The notes under the pieces were generated by a model. It searched no databases, was not told the origin of the DNA, and saw only the letters and a program-made list of their open reading frames with translations. A program made the translations under genes and the position numbers. DNA of 64,000 nt from Tsukamurella sputi (lineage in GTDB: Bacteria > Actinomycetota > Actinomycetes > Mycobacteriales > Mycobacteriaceae). How positions within the stretch are numbered: the first letter of the stretch is position 1; the number at the start of each line of letters is the position of its first letter. The DNA lies in assembly GCF_007858445.1 (NCBI RefSeq), contig NZ_VIGV01000014.1, forward strand, positions 1-64,000. The letters are read 5' to 3'. Shown here piece by piece: positions 41,723 to 51,227 of the stretch.

Positions 41723-43081
41723 TCAGGCCCCCAGCAGGCTCTGACCGCAGACGCGCACGACGTTGCCCGTCACCGCCGCCGAGGCCGGCGCGGCGAAGTA
41801 GGCGATGGTCTCCGCGACGTCGACGGTCTGGCCGCCCTGCTGCAGCGAGTTCATGAGGCGGCCGGCCTGGCGCGTGGCCAGCGGGATCGCCGCGGTCATG
41901 GCGGTCTCGATGAACCCGGGCGCGACGGCGTTGATGGTGATGTTCTTCTTCGCGAGCACCGGGGTGTACGCGTCGACGAGGCCGATCACGCCGGCCTTGG
42001 TCGCGCCGTAGTTGGTCTGGCCGCGGTTACCCGCGATGCCGGCGATCGACGAGACGTCGACGACGGCGCCGCCCTCGTTCAGAGCGTCCTCGGCGAGCAG
42101 GTCGTCGACCAGCTGCTTCGGCGCCTTGAGGTTGACGGCCATGACCGAGTTCCAGCGGCCCTCGTCCATGTTGGCGAGCAGCTTGTCGCGGGTGATGCCG
42201 GCGTTGTTGACGATGATGTCGAGGCCGCTGTGGCGGGACTTGACCAGCTCGGCGATCTTCTTGCCCGCGTCCGCGGAGGTCACGTCGAGGGGCAGCGCGG
42301 TGCCGCCGACCTTGTTCGCGACCTCCGAGAGGGCCTCGCCGGCGGCGGGGATGTCGGCGGCGATGACGTGCGCACCGTCGCGCGAGAGGACCTCGGCGAT
42401 GGTGGCGCCGATGCCGCGCGCGGCGCCGGTGACCAGGGCGACCTTGCCGGCGAGCGGCTTGTCCCAGTCGGCGGGCGCGGTCGCGTCCTTGTCGGTGACG
42501 CGGATGACCTGCGCGTCGACGTAGGCCGACTTGCCCGACAGCAGGAAGCGCAGCGTCGAGGCCAGGCCCGACGCGCCGGTGGCGGCGCCCGGATGCACGT
42601 AGACGAGCTGGGCGGTGGCACCGTCGCGCAGCTCCTTGGCGACGGAGCGCGTGAAGCCCTCGAGGGCGCGCTGGACGATGTGCTCGTCGAGGTCCTCGAT
42701 CAGCTCGGGGGTGGTGCCGAGCACCACGAGACGGGCGCTGTTGCCGAGCGAGCGCATCTGCGGGCCGAAGAACTCGAACAGGCCGACGAGCTCGTCGATC
42801 GAGGTGATGCCGGTGGCGTCGAAGACCGCGCCGCCCAGCTTCTCGGCGCCGCGGGCGCCGCCGTTGTTGACGACGAGGTCGTAGTCCGCGAGCAGCTCGC
42901 GCACGGGCTCGACGAGGCGTCCCTTGCCGCCAAGGAGGACGGGGCCGCCGAGAGCGGGCTTGCCGGCCTGGTAGCGGCGGAGGACCGGCGGCTGCGGCAG
43001 TCCGAGCCGGCTGGCCAGGAAGGAGCCGGGGCCCGACTTCACGAAGGCCGCGTAGAAGTCCGTGCTGGGTGCATCAGGCAT
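41723..43081 (-). CDS. fabG4: High-molecular-weight 3-oxoacyl-ACP/CoA reductase FabG4
   Basis: 452 residues, matching the long mycobacterial FabG4. The N-terminal flavodoxin-like domain (about 1-200) lacks a cofactor motif. The C-terminal SDR domain has [17 protein letters not shown], the catalytic Ser in VVDVSSIAG and YGATK (Tyr, Lys). It reduces 3-ketoacyl thioesters with NAD(P)H. The frame is open to 43129, but ATG 43081 ([17 protein letters not shown]) has GAGGTA upstream and fits homologues. It is transcribed divergently from fadA2-like across an operator. Confidence 0.92.
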   Translation of the reverse strand: MPDAPSTDFYAAFVKSGPGSFLASRLGLPQPPVLRRYQAGKPALGGPVLLGGKGRLVEPVRELLADYDLVVNNGGARGAEKLGGAVFDATGITSIDELVGLFEFFGPQMRSLGNSARLVVLGTTPELIEDLDEHIVQRALEGFTRSVAKELRDGATAQLVYVHPGAATGASGLASTLRFLLSGKSAYVDAQVIRVTDKDATAPADWDKPLAGKVALVTGAARGIGATIAEVLSRDGAHVIAADIPAAGEALSEVANKVGGTALPLDVTSADAGKKIAELVKSRHSGLDIIVNNAGITRDKLLANMDEGRWNSVMAVNLKAPKQLVDDLLAEDALNEGGAVVDVSSIAGIAGNRGQTNYGATKAGVIGLVDAYTPVLAKKNITINAVAPGFIETAMTAAIPLATRQAGRLMNSLQQGGQTVDVAETIAYFAAPASAAVTGNVVRVCGQSLLGA

Positions 43082-43130
43082 GTGGGGTACCTCATCCGTG
43101 TGGGGTTCCGATAGGCTATCGACAAGCAAC

Positions 43131-43144
43131 TTACTTCAGAGTAA
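43131..43144. promoter_or_regulatory. TetR operator between fabG4 and fadA2, TTACT-N4-AGTAA
   Basis: A perfect dyad identical in arms to that upstream of tetR (38042). On the minus strand it lies just upstream of a TTGCTT/TAGCCT promoter for fabG4, and on the plus strand 43 bp upstream of the fadA2 start, so a bound dimer could block both. Confidence 0.72.
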
Positions 43145-43186
43145 GAATACTCGGTAGTAGCAACCCTCGATTCCAGGGAGAAACCC

Positions 43187-44470
43187 GTGGCCAACATCGA
43201 AACCCGCCCGGTCGCCATCCTCGGTGGCAACCGCATCCCGTTCGCCCGCTCGGATCGCGCGTACGCCAAGGCGAGCAATCAGGACATGTTCACCGCTGCG
43301 CTCAATGGTCTCGTGAGCCGCTTCAATCTGCAGGGCGAGCAGCTCGGTGCCGTGGTCGGCGGCGCGGTGCTCAAGCACAGCCGCGACTTCAACCTGATCC
43401 GCGAGTCGGTGCTCGGCAGCCCGCTGAGCCCGTACACCCCGGCGTTCGACGTGCAGCAGGCCTGCGCCACCGGCCTGCAGGCGATCAACGCCGCGGCCCA
43501 GGGCATCCAGCTCGGCCGCTACGAGGCGGCCGTGGGCGGCGGCGTCGACACCACCTCCGACGCCCCGATCGGCGTCTCCGAGGGCATGCGCAAGGTGATG
43601 CTCGAGCTCAACCGCGCGTCGAGCACCGTCGACCGCCTCAAGCTGGTCGGCAAGCTCCCCGGCAACCTCGGCATCGACATCCCGCGCAACGGCGAGCCGC
43701 GCACCGGCATGTCGATGGGCGAGCACGCCGCCATCACGTCCAAGGAGTTCGGCGTCTCGCGCGCTGAGCAGGACGAGCTGGCCTACCTCAGCCACAAGAA
43801 CATGGCCGCCGCCTACGATCGCGGTTTCTTCGAGGACCTGATCACCCCGTACCTCGGGCTCACCCGCGACGACAACCTGCGGCCCGGCTCGACGGTCGAG
43901 AAGCTCGCCACGCTCAAGCCCGTCTTCGGCGTCTCGCTGGGCGACGCGACCATGACGGCCGGCAACTCCACGCCCCTCACGGACGGCGCGTCGACGGTGC
44001 TGCTGTCCTCCGACGAGTGGGCGGCCGAGCGCGGCCTGCCCGTGCTCGCCTACCTCAAGGACGTCGAGTACTCGGCCGTGGATTACGTCGGCGGCAAGGA
44101 CGGCCTGCTCATGGCGCCGACCTACGCGGTGCCGAAGCTGCTGGCGCGCAACGGCCTCACGCTGCAGGACTTCGACTTCTACGAGATCCACGAGGCCTTC
44201 GCCTCCGTCGTGCTGGCGACGCTGCAGGCCTGGGAATCGCCCGAGTACTGCAAGGACCGCCTCGGCCTCGACAAGCCGCTCGGCTCGATCGACCGCGCGA
44301 AGCTGAACGTCAACGGCTCGTCGCTCGCGGCCGGCCACCCCTTCGCCGCGACCGGCGGCCGCATCGTGGCCTCGGCCGCGAAGCAGATCAAGGAGAACGG
44401 CGGCGGTCGCGCGCTGATCTCCATCTGCGCCGCCGGCGGGCAGGGCATCACCGCCATCATCGAGGGCTGA
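43187..44470 (+). CDS. fadA2: Acetyl-CoA acetyltransferase (thiolase) FadA2-like
   Basis: 427 residues. The nucleophilic Cys is C93 in QQACATGLQAI, the His motif is GHPFAATGG, and the second Cys is C414 in CAAGGQG; all are intact. It catalyses reversible thiolysis of 3-ketoacyl-CoA. The start is GTG 43187 with AGGGAGA about 8 nt upstream. An 11-bp terminator follows. Paired divergently with fabG4-like and htdX-like genes; together they could run beta-oxidation or chain-elongation steps. Confidence 0.92.
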   Translation: MANIETRPVAILGGNRIPFARSDRAYAKASNQDMFTAALNGLVSRFNLQGEQLGAVVGGAVLKHSRDFNLIRESVLGSPLSPYTPAFDVQQACATGLQAINAAAQGIQLGRYEAAVGGGVDTTSDAPIGVSEGMRKVMLELNRASSTVDRLKLVGKLPGNLGIDIPRNGEPRTGMSMGEHAAITSKEFGVSRAEQDELAYLSHKNMAAAYDRGFFEDLITPYLGLTRDDNLRPGSTVEKLATLKPVFGVSLGDATMTAGNSTPLTDGASTVLLSSDEWAAERGLPVLAYLKDVEYSAVDYVGGKDGLLMAPTYAVPKLLARNGLTLQDFDFYEIHEAFASVVLATLQAWESPEYCKDRLGLDKPLGSIDRAKLNVNGSSLAAGHPFAATGGRIVASAAKQIKENGGGRALISICAAGGQGITAIIEG

Positions 44471-44485
44471 TTCCCCACGGCACAT

Positions 44486-44524
44486 CGGGCCGTCCAGGTG
44501 CTGTGAACGCACGTGGACGGCCCG
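44486..44524 (+). terminator. Hairpin terminator after fadA2
   Basis: A perfect 11-bp inverted repeat (44486-44496 and 44514-44524), 17-nt loop, starting 16 nt after the thiolase stop. No T tract. Confidence 0.7.
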
Positions 44525-44554
44525 ACGTCGTTGCGGCCGTCCTACACTGAGGTC

Positions 44555-44977
44555 ATGAGCGCGACGGATGATCTGATCGAGAGGATCCTGCGCGACTACG
44601 ACACCATCACGGTGGTCGGGGCCAGCGCCGATCCGGCGAAGGCGGCGCACGACGTGCCCGCGTACATGCAGAACCGGGGCTGGCGCATCATCCCGGTCAA
44701 CCCGCATGCGGAGGAGATCCTCGGCCAGCCGGTGTACCGCTCACTCGCCGACGTCCCCGAGCAGGTGGGCCTGGTCGACGTCTTCCGTCCCTCGGAGCAG
44801 ACGCCTGAGATCGCCCGGCAGGCCGTCGCGGCCGGTGCCACCGCACTGTGGCTGCAACTGGGGATCCGGTCCGCGGAGGCGCGGGAGATCGCCGAATCCG
44901 CGGGGCTGCTCTACGTCGAGGACCGCTGCCTCATCATCGAACAGCGTCGCACCCGGATCTCGAGGAGGAGCGCATGA
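44555..44977 (+). CDS. CoA-binding domain protein (YccU-like)
   Basis: 140 residues, a single Rossmann-type CoA-binding domain as in succinyl-CoA synthetase alpha subunits and YccU: ITVVGASADPAKAAHDVP, IIPVNPHAEEILGQPVY, and WLQLGIRS. No catalytic His, so likely a CoA or acyl-CoA sensor. ATG 44555 lies 6 nt after a TACACT -10 box (leaderless). Overlaps the next gene by 4 nt. Confidence 0.87.
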   Translation: MSATDDLIERILRDYDTITVVGASADPAKAAHDVPAYMQNRGWRIIPVNPHAEEILGQPVYRSLADVPEQVGLVDVFRPSEQTPEIARQAVAAGATALWLQLGIRSAEAREIAESAGLLYVEDRCLIIEQRRTRISRRSA

Positions 44978-45474
44978 GCGTGGGCGTCGTGATCGTCGTC
45001 GTGGTCGCGGTGGTGGCAGTGCTCCTGCTCATCGGCGTGCTCTGGTTCCTGCGCGACTCCAACAAGCGCATCAAGGACTTCGCCAACTCCACGGATCTCA
45101 TCCCCGGCCGCCCCGGTCGCGCGCCCGCCGAGTGGGCGAACGCCACCTCCACCGAGGCGCTGCTGCATCAGCGCACCCGCTACGCCATCGCCGACGTGCA
45201 TCGCGGTGCTTTCGCGCCCGCCGTCCCGCCGCCGCAGGACTCCGCGATCGACGGCCCGGAATCCGATCTCGCCGCCCTCGACGACGCGGTCTTCGCCCTC
45301 GACGACCGCATCATCGCCGCTGCCCAGCTGTCGGGCGAGGAGCGGACGAAGGCTCTCGGGGAACTGGAGCCCAAGGTCGCGGCCCTGGAGGCGCTGACCG
45401 GCAAGCTGTGGGACGCGCCCTCCGCCCAGCGCCGCCCCCTCATCGACGCGACCACCTCCACCCTCCTCCGCTGA
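44974..45474 (+). CDS. Hypothetical membrane-anchored protein
   Basis: 166 residues. One N-terminal TM (2-26, very Val-rich: VVIVVVVAVVAVLLLIG), then a hydrophilic region with a Pro/Ala linker and a helical C-terminus (about 90-160, likely coiled). No family recognised. ATGA overlap with the CoA-binding gene implies joint translation. The 3' end overlaps the convergent acyltransferase by 35 nt. Confidence 0.7.
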   Translation: MSVGVVIVVVVAVVAVLLLIGVLWFLRDSNKRIKDFANSTDLIPGRPGRAPAEWANATSTEALLHQRTRYAIADVHRGAFAPAVPPPQDSAIDGPESDLAALDDAVFALDDRIIAAAQLSGEERTKALGELEPKVAALEALTGKLWDAPSAQRRPLIDATTSTLLR

Positions 45475-46477
45475 CGGCCGCGCGCAACCGCTCCACCATG
45501 CCGTGCAGCGCCCATGCCAGCACGACGGTGACCGCGGTGGTCACGGCGACGATCGGCCACGTCGATCCGGTGAACAGCGACCAGCCGAAGACGTCCAGCA
45601 CCACCACCTCCATCACGATGACGTGGATCAGGAAGAACTCGTAGCTGATCGTGCCGAGCCAGACCATCGGCCGCGAGCCCAGCACTCGCGACGGCCCGGT
45701 CGCGAACGCCGCGACGAGCAGCCCGCCGATCAGCGCCTCGAGCAGGAATTTCGTCACGCCCTGCGCGGGCGTGGGCAGGCGGAGGTCGATCGGCCCCGCG
45801 AGCGGCGTGAGCAGTACCCCGTAGGCTGCCGCGGCGGCCAGCAGCAGGGGCCACCGCGGCAGCCGCACCCGATCGACGAGCAGCGCTACCGTGATGCCCG
45901 CGGCGAAGGCGGCCGCGTACCCCGGCGGCCAGGACCGCGCCGTCTTGCCGAAGACCTCCGTCGCGATCACCAGCAGCAGCCAGGCGACCGACAGCGCCAC
46001 CATCGCCACCGGCACGACCCAGACCCGCGGCGCACGCACCAGCCACAGGCCCAGCAGCGGCAGGGCCAGGTAGAACACGACCTCGACGCACATCGACCAC
46101 ATCTGGGTGAGCCCGGTGTGCACGTGGCCGACGCCGTAGATCTGCGTGAAGGTCAGGTGTCGCAGGTATCCCGCCCAGCCCTGGCCGTGCGGCGAACCGT
46201 CGGGCCGCCACAGGTAGAGCGCGTACACGACGGTGACCACCGCCCAGTACGCGGGCAGGATCCGCCAGGTCCGAGCGACGGCGTACCGACGCACGTCGGG
46301 CAGCGCGCCGGGGCCGAGGCGCGCACGGACCCACGGCCGCACCAGGAGGAATCCGGACAGCGCGAAGAACACCGGGACGGCGGTCTCGAGCCGCGCGTAC
46401 GCGGCGCCGCGCCAGTCCGCCGTGAAGTCACCGCCCCAGAACGCGGCGTGCGTGACGCAGACCCCGAACGCCGCCAC
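45440..46477 (-). CDS. Acyltransferase 3 family membrane protein (canonical start codon absent)
   Basis: 345 residues from GTG 46477, about 10 TM segments, with VTHAAFWGG (catalytic His), FFALSGFLLVRPWVR and MWSMCVEVVFYLALPLL typical of acyltransferase 3. The family's usual N-terminal ALTGLRAVAA lies in frame upstream, but no ATG, GTG or TTG occurs between the stop of the upstream gene (46538-46540) and 46477. The only near start is ATC at 46529-46531. GTG 46477 would lose the first part of TM1. Either a rare start is used or the N-terminus is truncated. Confidence 0.78.
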   Translation of the reverse strand: MAAFGVCVTHAAFWGGDFTADWRGAAYARLETAVPVFFALSGFLLVRPWVRARLGPGALPDVRRYAVARTWRILPAYWAVVTVVYALYLWRPDGSPHGQGWAGYLRHLTFTQIYGVGHVHTGLTQMWSMCVEVVFYLALPLLGLWLVRAPRVWVVPVAMVALSVAWLLLVIATEVFGKTARSWPPGYAAAFAAGITVALLVDRVRLPRWPLLLAAAAAYGVLLTPLAGPIDLRLPTPAQGVTKFLLEALIGGLLVAAFATGPSRVLGSRPMVWLGTISYEFFLIHVIVMEVVVLDVFGWSLFTGSTWPIVAVTTAVTVVLAWALHGMVERLRAAVSGGGWRWSRR

Positions 46478-46537
46478 GGCCCGCAGCCCGGTGAGGGCGG
46501 GGACGTGACCGGAGCGCGGAGCGGGAGCGATGGTGCG

Positions 46538-48526
46538 TCAGATCTTGATCGCGGGGATGAGCCGGTCCAGGTTCCACAGTCGGTTCCGGCGCGCCGACAG
46601 GCACGACACCGTGATCGACGCCAGCCAGATGAACAGCAGAACCCCGATCGCGACCCACAGTCGGTGATCGATACCGCCCAGGACCAGCTGCCGAAGACCG
46701 TTGACGCCGTAGGTCATCGGGTCGTACTTGTGCAGGATCTGGAAGGGTCTCGCCGTGGTCTCGACCGGATACATGCCGCCGGAACTCACCAGCTGCAGCA
46801 TCAGCAGGGCCATGATCAGCACGCGGCCGACCGCGGGTCCGACGAAGGCGTTCACCGCCTGGGTGAAGGCGATGAACGCCAGGGAGACGCCCATCATGAA
46901 GAACACCATCGCCACCGGGTGCGCCACCTCGAGCCCGAGCCCGAAGCGCACCACGCAGTACAGGATCACCGCCTGGCACAGGCCGATCGCGGCGGCCGGG
47001 AGGTAGCTGGCCATCACCACGCGGATGGCCAGCACCTCGGCGGCGATGGCGCGGTTCTGCAGCGGACGGAAGACCATCCACAGCACCAGCGCGCCGAAGA
47101 ACAGCGCCAGCGTGAGGAAGAAGGGCGCCATGCCGGTGCCGAAGTTCGGGGCGCGGTTCTCGTGCTGCGTGGCCAATTGGACGGGCCCGCCGATGGTCTG
47201 CGCCACCTGGGTCGTCTGCTCCTGCGACCACTTCGGCACGGCGCCGGCGCCCTCACGCAGCTTGGTCGAGAGCTCCTGGCTGCCGTCGCGCAATTGCACG
47301 GTGCCCGCGGAGAGCTTCGTGGCACCGTCGGAGAGCTTCGTGATGCCGTCGTCGAGCGTGGCGTTGCCGGCGGCGAGTTGCTGCGCGCCGGAACGGAGTT
47401 CGGTCAGCTTCGCGGTGAGATCGCCGCCGGTCGCGCCGACCTGGGCCAGCACCGTCTGCAGCGGGCTCCCCGGCGTGCGCAGCTGCTCGGTGAGCGTCGC
47501 GGCGGCCGACGAGGCCGCCACCACCTGCTGCTTCGCCGCTGCCGGTACGGCGGCCTGGGCCAGCTGAGCCCGCACGGCGCGCAGGCCCTCGGCGGCCTGC
47601 CGTGCCGCCGGGTCGGGGCTGGTGGTCAGCTGCGCGATCGCGGCGTCGATCCCCGCGAGCGCGGTGTCCTGCGTCGTGATGAAGACGCCGGCCTTGTCGG
47701 CCGCGTCGGCCAGCGCGGCGGCGCTCTGCTGGATCTGCGCGGTGTTCCCGCCCAGCCCCGACAGTGCCTTCGTCACGGCGAGCAGGGGATCGGTGGCCTG
47801 GGTGATACCGTCGGACAGCTTCTGCGAGCCCGCGCGCAGCTGCGCGGAACCGGTCTTCGCGGTCCCGAGGCCCGTCGCGAGTTGTTCGGCACCGTCGTTT
47901 GCGGTCACCAGACCGTCGTGCAGTTTCCCGGCCCCGTCGGCGGCCTGTTCGATCCCGGAGCCGGCGGTGATCATCATGGACAGCACCTGGTTGACCGCCT
48001 GCCCCGAGACCCGGGTGGAGACGGCGTTGAGCACCTGCGACATCGCGGTCTGGCCGATGGTGGAGCTGATGTAGTTGTTGGCGTCGTTGTAGATCGCCCG
48101 CAGCTGCGCCTTCTCGGGCTTGCCGGTCATCGGGGAGGCGATGGCGGAGGAGAAGTTCTCCGGCAGCTCCAGCATGAAGTAGTAGGTGCCGTCCTTGACG
48201 CCCTGCTGGGCCTCGGCGGGGGAGACGATGTGCCAGTCGAGGCTCTTGTCGTCGGCGAGCGACTTCTCGACCTCCGCGCCGGCGTTGATCTTCTGGCCCT
48301 TGACCTCGGTGCCCTTGTCCGCGTTGACGAGCGCCACGGGCATCTTGTTGACATTGCCGAAGGGATCCCAGAACGCCCACAGGTACAGCGCGCCGTAGAC
48401 CAGCGGCAGCAGCATCAGCACGACCATGGCGGCGCGGGTCAGCCGGCTGCGGCCGAAGCGCTTGATCTCGGAGCCGAAGGCGAGGCCCGCGGCGATGGGA
48501 ATGAGGCGGCTCTTCTTCTCGGACAT
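46538..48526 (-). CDS. YhgE/Pip-domain membrane protein (ABC-2 type)
   Basis: 662 residues. TM1 (about 33-53) is followed by a long extracytoplasmic region (55-460) with the YhgE/Pip N-terminal signature (KMPVALVNADKGTEVKGQ) and then heptad-like helical repeats (DGxxxLxxGxxxLxxG, e.g. LATGLGTAKTGSAQLRAG), implying a coiled structure. A C-terminal ABC-2-like membrane domain of five to six TMs ends the protein. Family members include the phage-infection protein Pip and EsaA-like T7SS proteins. ATG 48526 has AAGGA 8 nt upstream. It is encoded 5 nt after the ATPase-like gene; the two probably form one unit. Confidence 0.87.
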   Translation of the reverse strand: MSEKKSRLIPIAAGLAFGSEIKRFGRSRLTRAAMVVLMLLPLVYGALYLWAFWDPFGNVNKMPVALVNADKGTEVKGQKINAGAEVEKSLADDKSLDWHIVSPAEAQQGVKDGTYYFMLELPENFSSAIASPMTGKPEKAQLRAIYNDANNYISSTIGQTAMSQVLNAVSTRVSGQAVNQVLSMMITAGSGIEQAADGAGKLHDGLVTANDGAEQLATGLGTAKTGSAQLRAGSQKLSDGITQATDPLLAVTKALSGLGGNTAQIQQSAAALADAADKAGVFITTQDTALAGIDAAIAQLTTSPDPAARQAAEGLRAVRAQLAQAAVPAAAKQQVVAASSAAATLTEQLRTPGSPLQTVLAQVGATGGDLTAKLTELRSGAQQLAAGNATLDDGITKLSDGATKLSAGTVQLRDGSQELSTKLREGAGAVPKWSQEQTTQVAQTIGGPVQLATQHENRAPNFGTGMAPFFLTLALFFGALVLWMVFRPLQNRAIAAEVLAIRVVMASYLPAAAIGLCQAVILYCVVRFGLGLEVAHPVAMVFFMMGVSLAFIAFTQAVNAFVGPAVGRVLIMALLMLQLVSSGGMYPVETTARPFQILHKYDPMTYGVNGLRQLVLGGIDHRLWVAIGVLLFIWLASITVSCLSARRNRLWNLDRLIPAIKI

Positions 48527-48531
48527 GAGAA

Positions 48532-49200
48532 TCAGTCCTTCCGGGTCAGGGCGCGTCGGTCGTGCAGGGTGTGCAGCGGGGCGGTGCCGCCGAGGGGGTT
48601 GGTGACCCCGACGATCACGGTGTAGCGCTCGGCGATCGCGCCGAGCCGCTGGACGGCCTCGGCGCGGCCGGGGTTGTCGCGGACCTGCTCGAGATCGCCG
48701 ACGACGAGGATCGGGCGGTTCCCCAGCAGGGCCAGGGTGATCCGTAGGAGGAAGAGCTGCAGGTCGCTCAGTTCGACGATGCGGGTCTTCGGGGCCGGCC
48801 GGTCGACGGGGCCGAAGACCTGATCCATCTCGAGGCTGCCGGCGCTGAGCGGCACCATCGAGTACCAGGGCGCCAGCCAGCGGCGCTGCTCGGCGAGCAC
48901 GGTCTCGACGGTGACCGACTCGTCGAGGTCGTCGATGTCCTCGAAGGCGGCGATGGCGCACTTCTTCCGGATCGCGCCGGGCGTGGTGGCCCCCAGGGCG
49001 TCGACGGTGCCGTGGTTCGGCTTGAGCCGGCCCGCGAGAGTGAGCAGCAGCGCGTCCTGGTCGCGCCCCGCGGGCATCTGCACCGCGTGCAGGCCGGGGC
49101 CGAACTGCAGGTCGATGCCCCGGAACAGCGGTCCGTGCTCCCCGTCGACGCCGAGATTCACCGCCACGAGCTGTACGTCGTTCGGCTGGTCATCGTCCAT
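48532..49200 (-). CDS. Degenerate ABC-ATPase-like protein paired with YhgE/Pip
   Basis: 222 residues, ABC ATPase fold in outline but catalytically altered. Where Walker A should be, residues 42-57 read MPAGRDQDALLLTLAG, with no Gly-Lys-Ser/Thr. The signature region is ELSDLQLFLLRITLALLG instead of LSGGQ. Walker B is ILVVGDLEQ, with Asp but no catalytic Glu next to it. The first strand and Q-loop region (IAAFEDIDDLDESVTVETVL) look typical. It probably binds the YhgE/Pip protein without hydrolysing ATP. The start is ATG 49200; an upstream GTG at 49209 is possible. Confidence 0.75.
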   Translation of the reverse strand: MDDDQPNDVQLVAVNLGVDGEHGPLFRGIDLQFGPGLHAVQMPAGRDQDALLLTLAGRLKPNHGTVDALGATTPGAIRKKCAIAAFEDIDDLDESVTVETVLAEQRRWLAPWYSMVPLSAGSLEMDQVFGPVDRPAPKTRIVELSDLQLFLLRITLALLGNRPILVVGDLEQVRDNPGRAEAVQRLGAIAERYTVIVGVTNPLGGTAPLHTLHDRRALTRKD

Positions 49201-49253
49201 GCGGGGCACTCCGGAGGTCGTCGGCGCAGGTCGGTTGTCGATCCTACGGGGGT

Positions 49254-49286
49254 GGGCCCGACGGTGCCGCGCGCACCGTCGGGCCC
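49254..49286. terminator. Hairpin terminator (distal of two)
   Basis: A perfect 14-bp inverted repeat, 49254-49267 and 49273-49286, downstream of the fadE5-like gene on the minus strand. Confidence 0.7.
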
Positions 49287-49296
49287 GGGAACGGGC

Positions 49297-49330
49297 GAGG
49301 GCGCCCCGACCGGGTGGTCGGAGCGCCCTC
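49297..49330 (-). terminator. Hairpin terminator (proximal of two) after fadE5
   Basis: A 15-bp inverted repeat with one mismatch, 49297-49311 and 49316-49330, 26 nt after the fadE5-like stop. With the second hairpin it insulates the ATPase-like/YhgE operon. Confidence 0.7.
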
Positions 49331-49356
49331 GAATGCTCGTTGCTACGAGACGGCGA

Positions 49357-51189
49357 TCAGAACGCGGCCTCGTCGAGCTCCATCGCCTGGTTGTCGACGG
49401 CGGCGATGACGTCCTTGACGGACGACAGCAGCGGCAGCATGTTCGCGGCGAAGAACGTCGCGACGCCCACCTTGCCCTCGTAGAAGGACTTGTCGGCACC
49501 GGTGGCGCCGCCGTCCAGCTTGGCCTGCGCGATGACGGCCTGGTGCAGCAGGCGCCAGCCGATCATCAGGTCGCCGAAGGCCATGAGGAAGCGCACCGAG
49601 CCGAGGCCCACCTTGTACAGCTCCTTGGGCTCCTGCTGCGAGGCGAGCGCGAAGCCGGTGAGCGTGGCGGCCATGGCCTGCACGTCCTCGGCGGCGGTCT
49701 TGAGCTGCGCCACCGACGCGGCGAAGGGGCCGCCCGCGTTGGCCTCGATGAAGGCGGTGATCTGGCCGGCCACGTGGCCCAGGGCGGCGCCACGGTCGCG
49801 GAGGATCTTGCGGAAGAAGAAGTCCTGCGCCTGGATGGCGGTGGTGCCCTCGTACAGCGAGTCGATCTTCGAGTCGCGGACATACTGCTCGATCGGGTAG
49901 TCCTGCAGGAAGCCCGAGCCGCCGAAGGTCTGCAGCGACTCCTGGCCGAGCAGCGTGAAGGCGCGCTCGGAGCCGACGCCCTTGACGATCGGGAGCAGCA
50001 GGTCGTTGACCTTGTAGGCCATCTCCTCGTCGGCGCCCGAGACGGGGGTCGCGGTGCGGACGTCCTGGTGCGCGGCGGTGTACAGGTACACGGCGCGCAG
50101 GCCCTCGGCGTAGGCCTTCTGCGTGAGCAGCGAGCGGCGCACGTCCGGGTGGTGCGTGATGGTCACGCGCGGCGCGGTCTTGTCCGCCATCTGGGTCAGG
50201 TCGGCACCCTGGACGCGCTGCTTGGCGTAGTCGAGCGCGTTGAGGTAACCGGTGGAGAGGGTGCCGATGGCCTTGGTGCCGACCATCATGCGGGCGTGCT
50301 CGATGACCTTGAACATCTGCGCGATGCCCTTGATCTCCTCGCCCACGAGCCAGCCCTTGGCCGGCTTGCCGTGGCCGCCGAAGGTGACCTCACACGTGGT
50401 GGAGGTCTTGATGCCCATCTTGTGCTCGACGCCGGTGACGTAGACACCGTTCTCCTCGCCGAGGTTGCCCTCCTCGTCGAAGTGGTGCTTCGGCACGAAG
50501 TACAGGCCCAGGCCCTTGGTGCCGGGCGCGCCGCCCTCGGGGCGGGCGAGCACGAGGTGGAAGGTCGACTCGAACATGCCGTCCATCACCGCGGAGGTGA
50601 TGAAGCGCTTCACGCCCTCGATGTGCCAGGAGCCGTCCTCCTGCTTGATGGCCTTGGTGCGGCCGGCGCCCACGTCCGAGCCGGCGTCCGGCTCGGTGAG
50701 CACCATGGTGGCGTTCCAGTTGCGCTCGGCGGCGATCTTCGCCCACTTCTTCTGCTCGTCGGTGCCCTCGTCGAAGAGGATCTGCGCGAAGCCGGGGCCC
50801 GCGGCGAACATGAAGACGGGCGGGTTGGCGCCGAGGAACATCTCGCCGATGCCCCAGTACAGCGAGCGGGGCACGTCGGTGCCGCCGAGCTCGTCGTTCA
50901 GGCCCAGGTAGGCCCAGCCGCCGTCGGCGAACTGCGCCTGCGACTTCTTGAAGGCCTCGTTGATCTTCACCTCGTGGGTGGCGGGGTCGAAGACCGGCGG
51001 GTTGCGGTCGGCCTCGGCGAAGGACTCGGCGATGGGGCCCTCGGCCTGACGGGCCGCCTCGCGCAGCATCTCCTTGGCGGTGTCCTCGTCGAGGTCGCCG
51101 TACGCACCGGAAGCCAGCACCTCGCCGACGCCGAGATCCTCGAAGAGGTTGAACTCGATGTCGCGGACGTTGCTCTTGTAATGGCCCAT
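49357..51189 (-). CDS. fadE5: Acyl-CoA dehydrogenase FadE5-like
   Basis: 610 residues, matching the 611-residue mycobacterial FadE5. It starts [17 protein letters not shown] as homologues do. The middle domain contains [19 protein letters not shown] (FAD/substrate loop). The C-terminal helical domain has [20 protein letters not shown] and [18 protein letters not shown], including the catalytic-Glu region. It introduces the first double bond into acyl-CoA. The frame is open to 51381, but ATG 51189 has GAAGGTGG upstream. The promoter region carries two tandem operator dyads. Confidence 0.93.
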   Translation of the reverse strand: MGHYKSNVRDIEFNLFEDLGVGEVLASGAYGDLDEDTAKEMLREAARQAEGPIAESFAEADRNPPVFDPATHEVKINEAFKKSQAQFADGGWAYLGLNDELGGTDVPRSLYWGIGEMFLGANPPVFMFAAGPGFAQILFDEGTDEQKKWAKIAAERNWNATMVLTEPDAGSDVGAGRTKAIKQEDGSWHIEGVKRFITSAVMDGMFESTFHLVLARPEGGAPGTKGLGLYFVPKHHFDEEGNLGEENGVYVTGVEHKMGIKTSTTCEVTFGGHGKPAKGWLVGEEIKGIAQMFKVIEHARMMVGTKAIGTLSTGYLNALDYAKQRVQGADLTQMADKTAPRVTITHHPDVRRSLLTQKAYAEGLRAVYLYTAAHQDVRTATPVSGADEEMAYKVNDLLLPIVKGVGSERAFTLLGQESLQTFGGSGFLQDYPIEQYVRDSKIDSLYEGTTAIQAQDFFFRKILRDRGAALGHVAGQITAFIEANAGGPFAASVAQLKTAAEDVQAMAATLTGFALASQQEPKELYKVGLGSVRFLMAFGDLMIGWRLLHQAVIAQAKLDGGATGADKSFYEGKVGVATFFAANMLPLLSSVKDVIAAVDNQAMELDEAAF

Positions 51190-51227
51190 GGGGCTGTTCC
51201 ACCTTCTCAGATCAGGCTGTCGGACTG

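Noticed and set aside
45503-48625. 1040-codon plus-strand open frame
   Set aside because: Antisense to the acyltransferase and YhgE/Pip genes; composition (His/Arg/Gln-rich) is that of a GC shadow, no start site.
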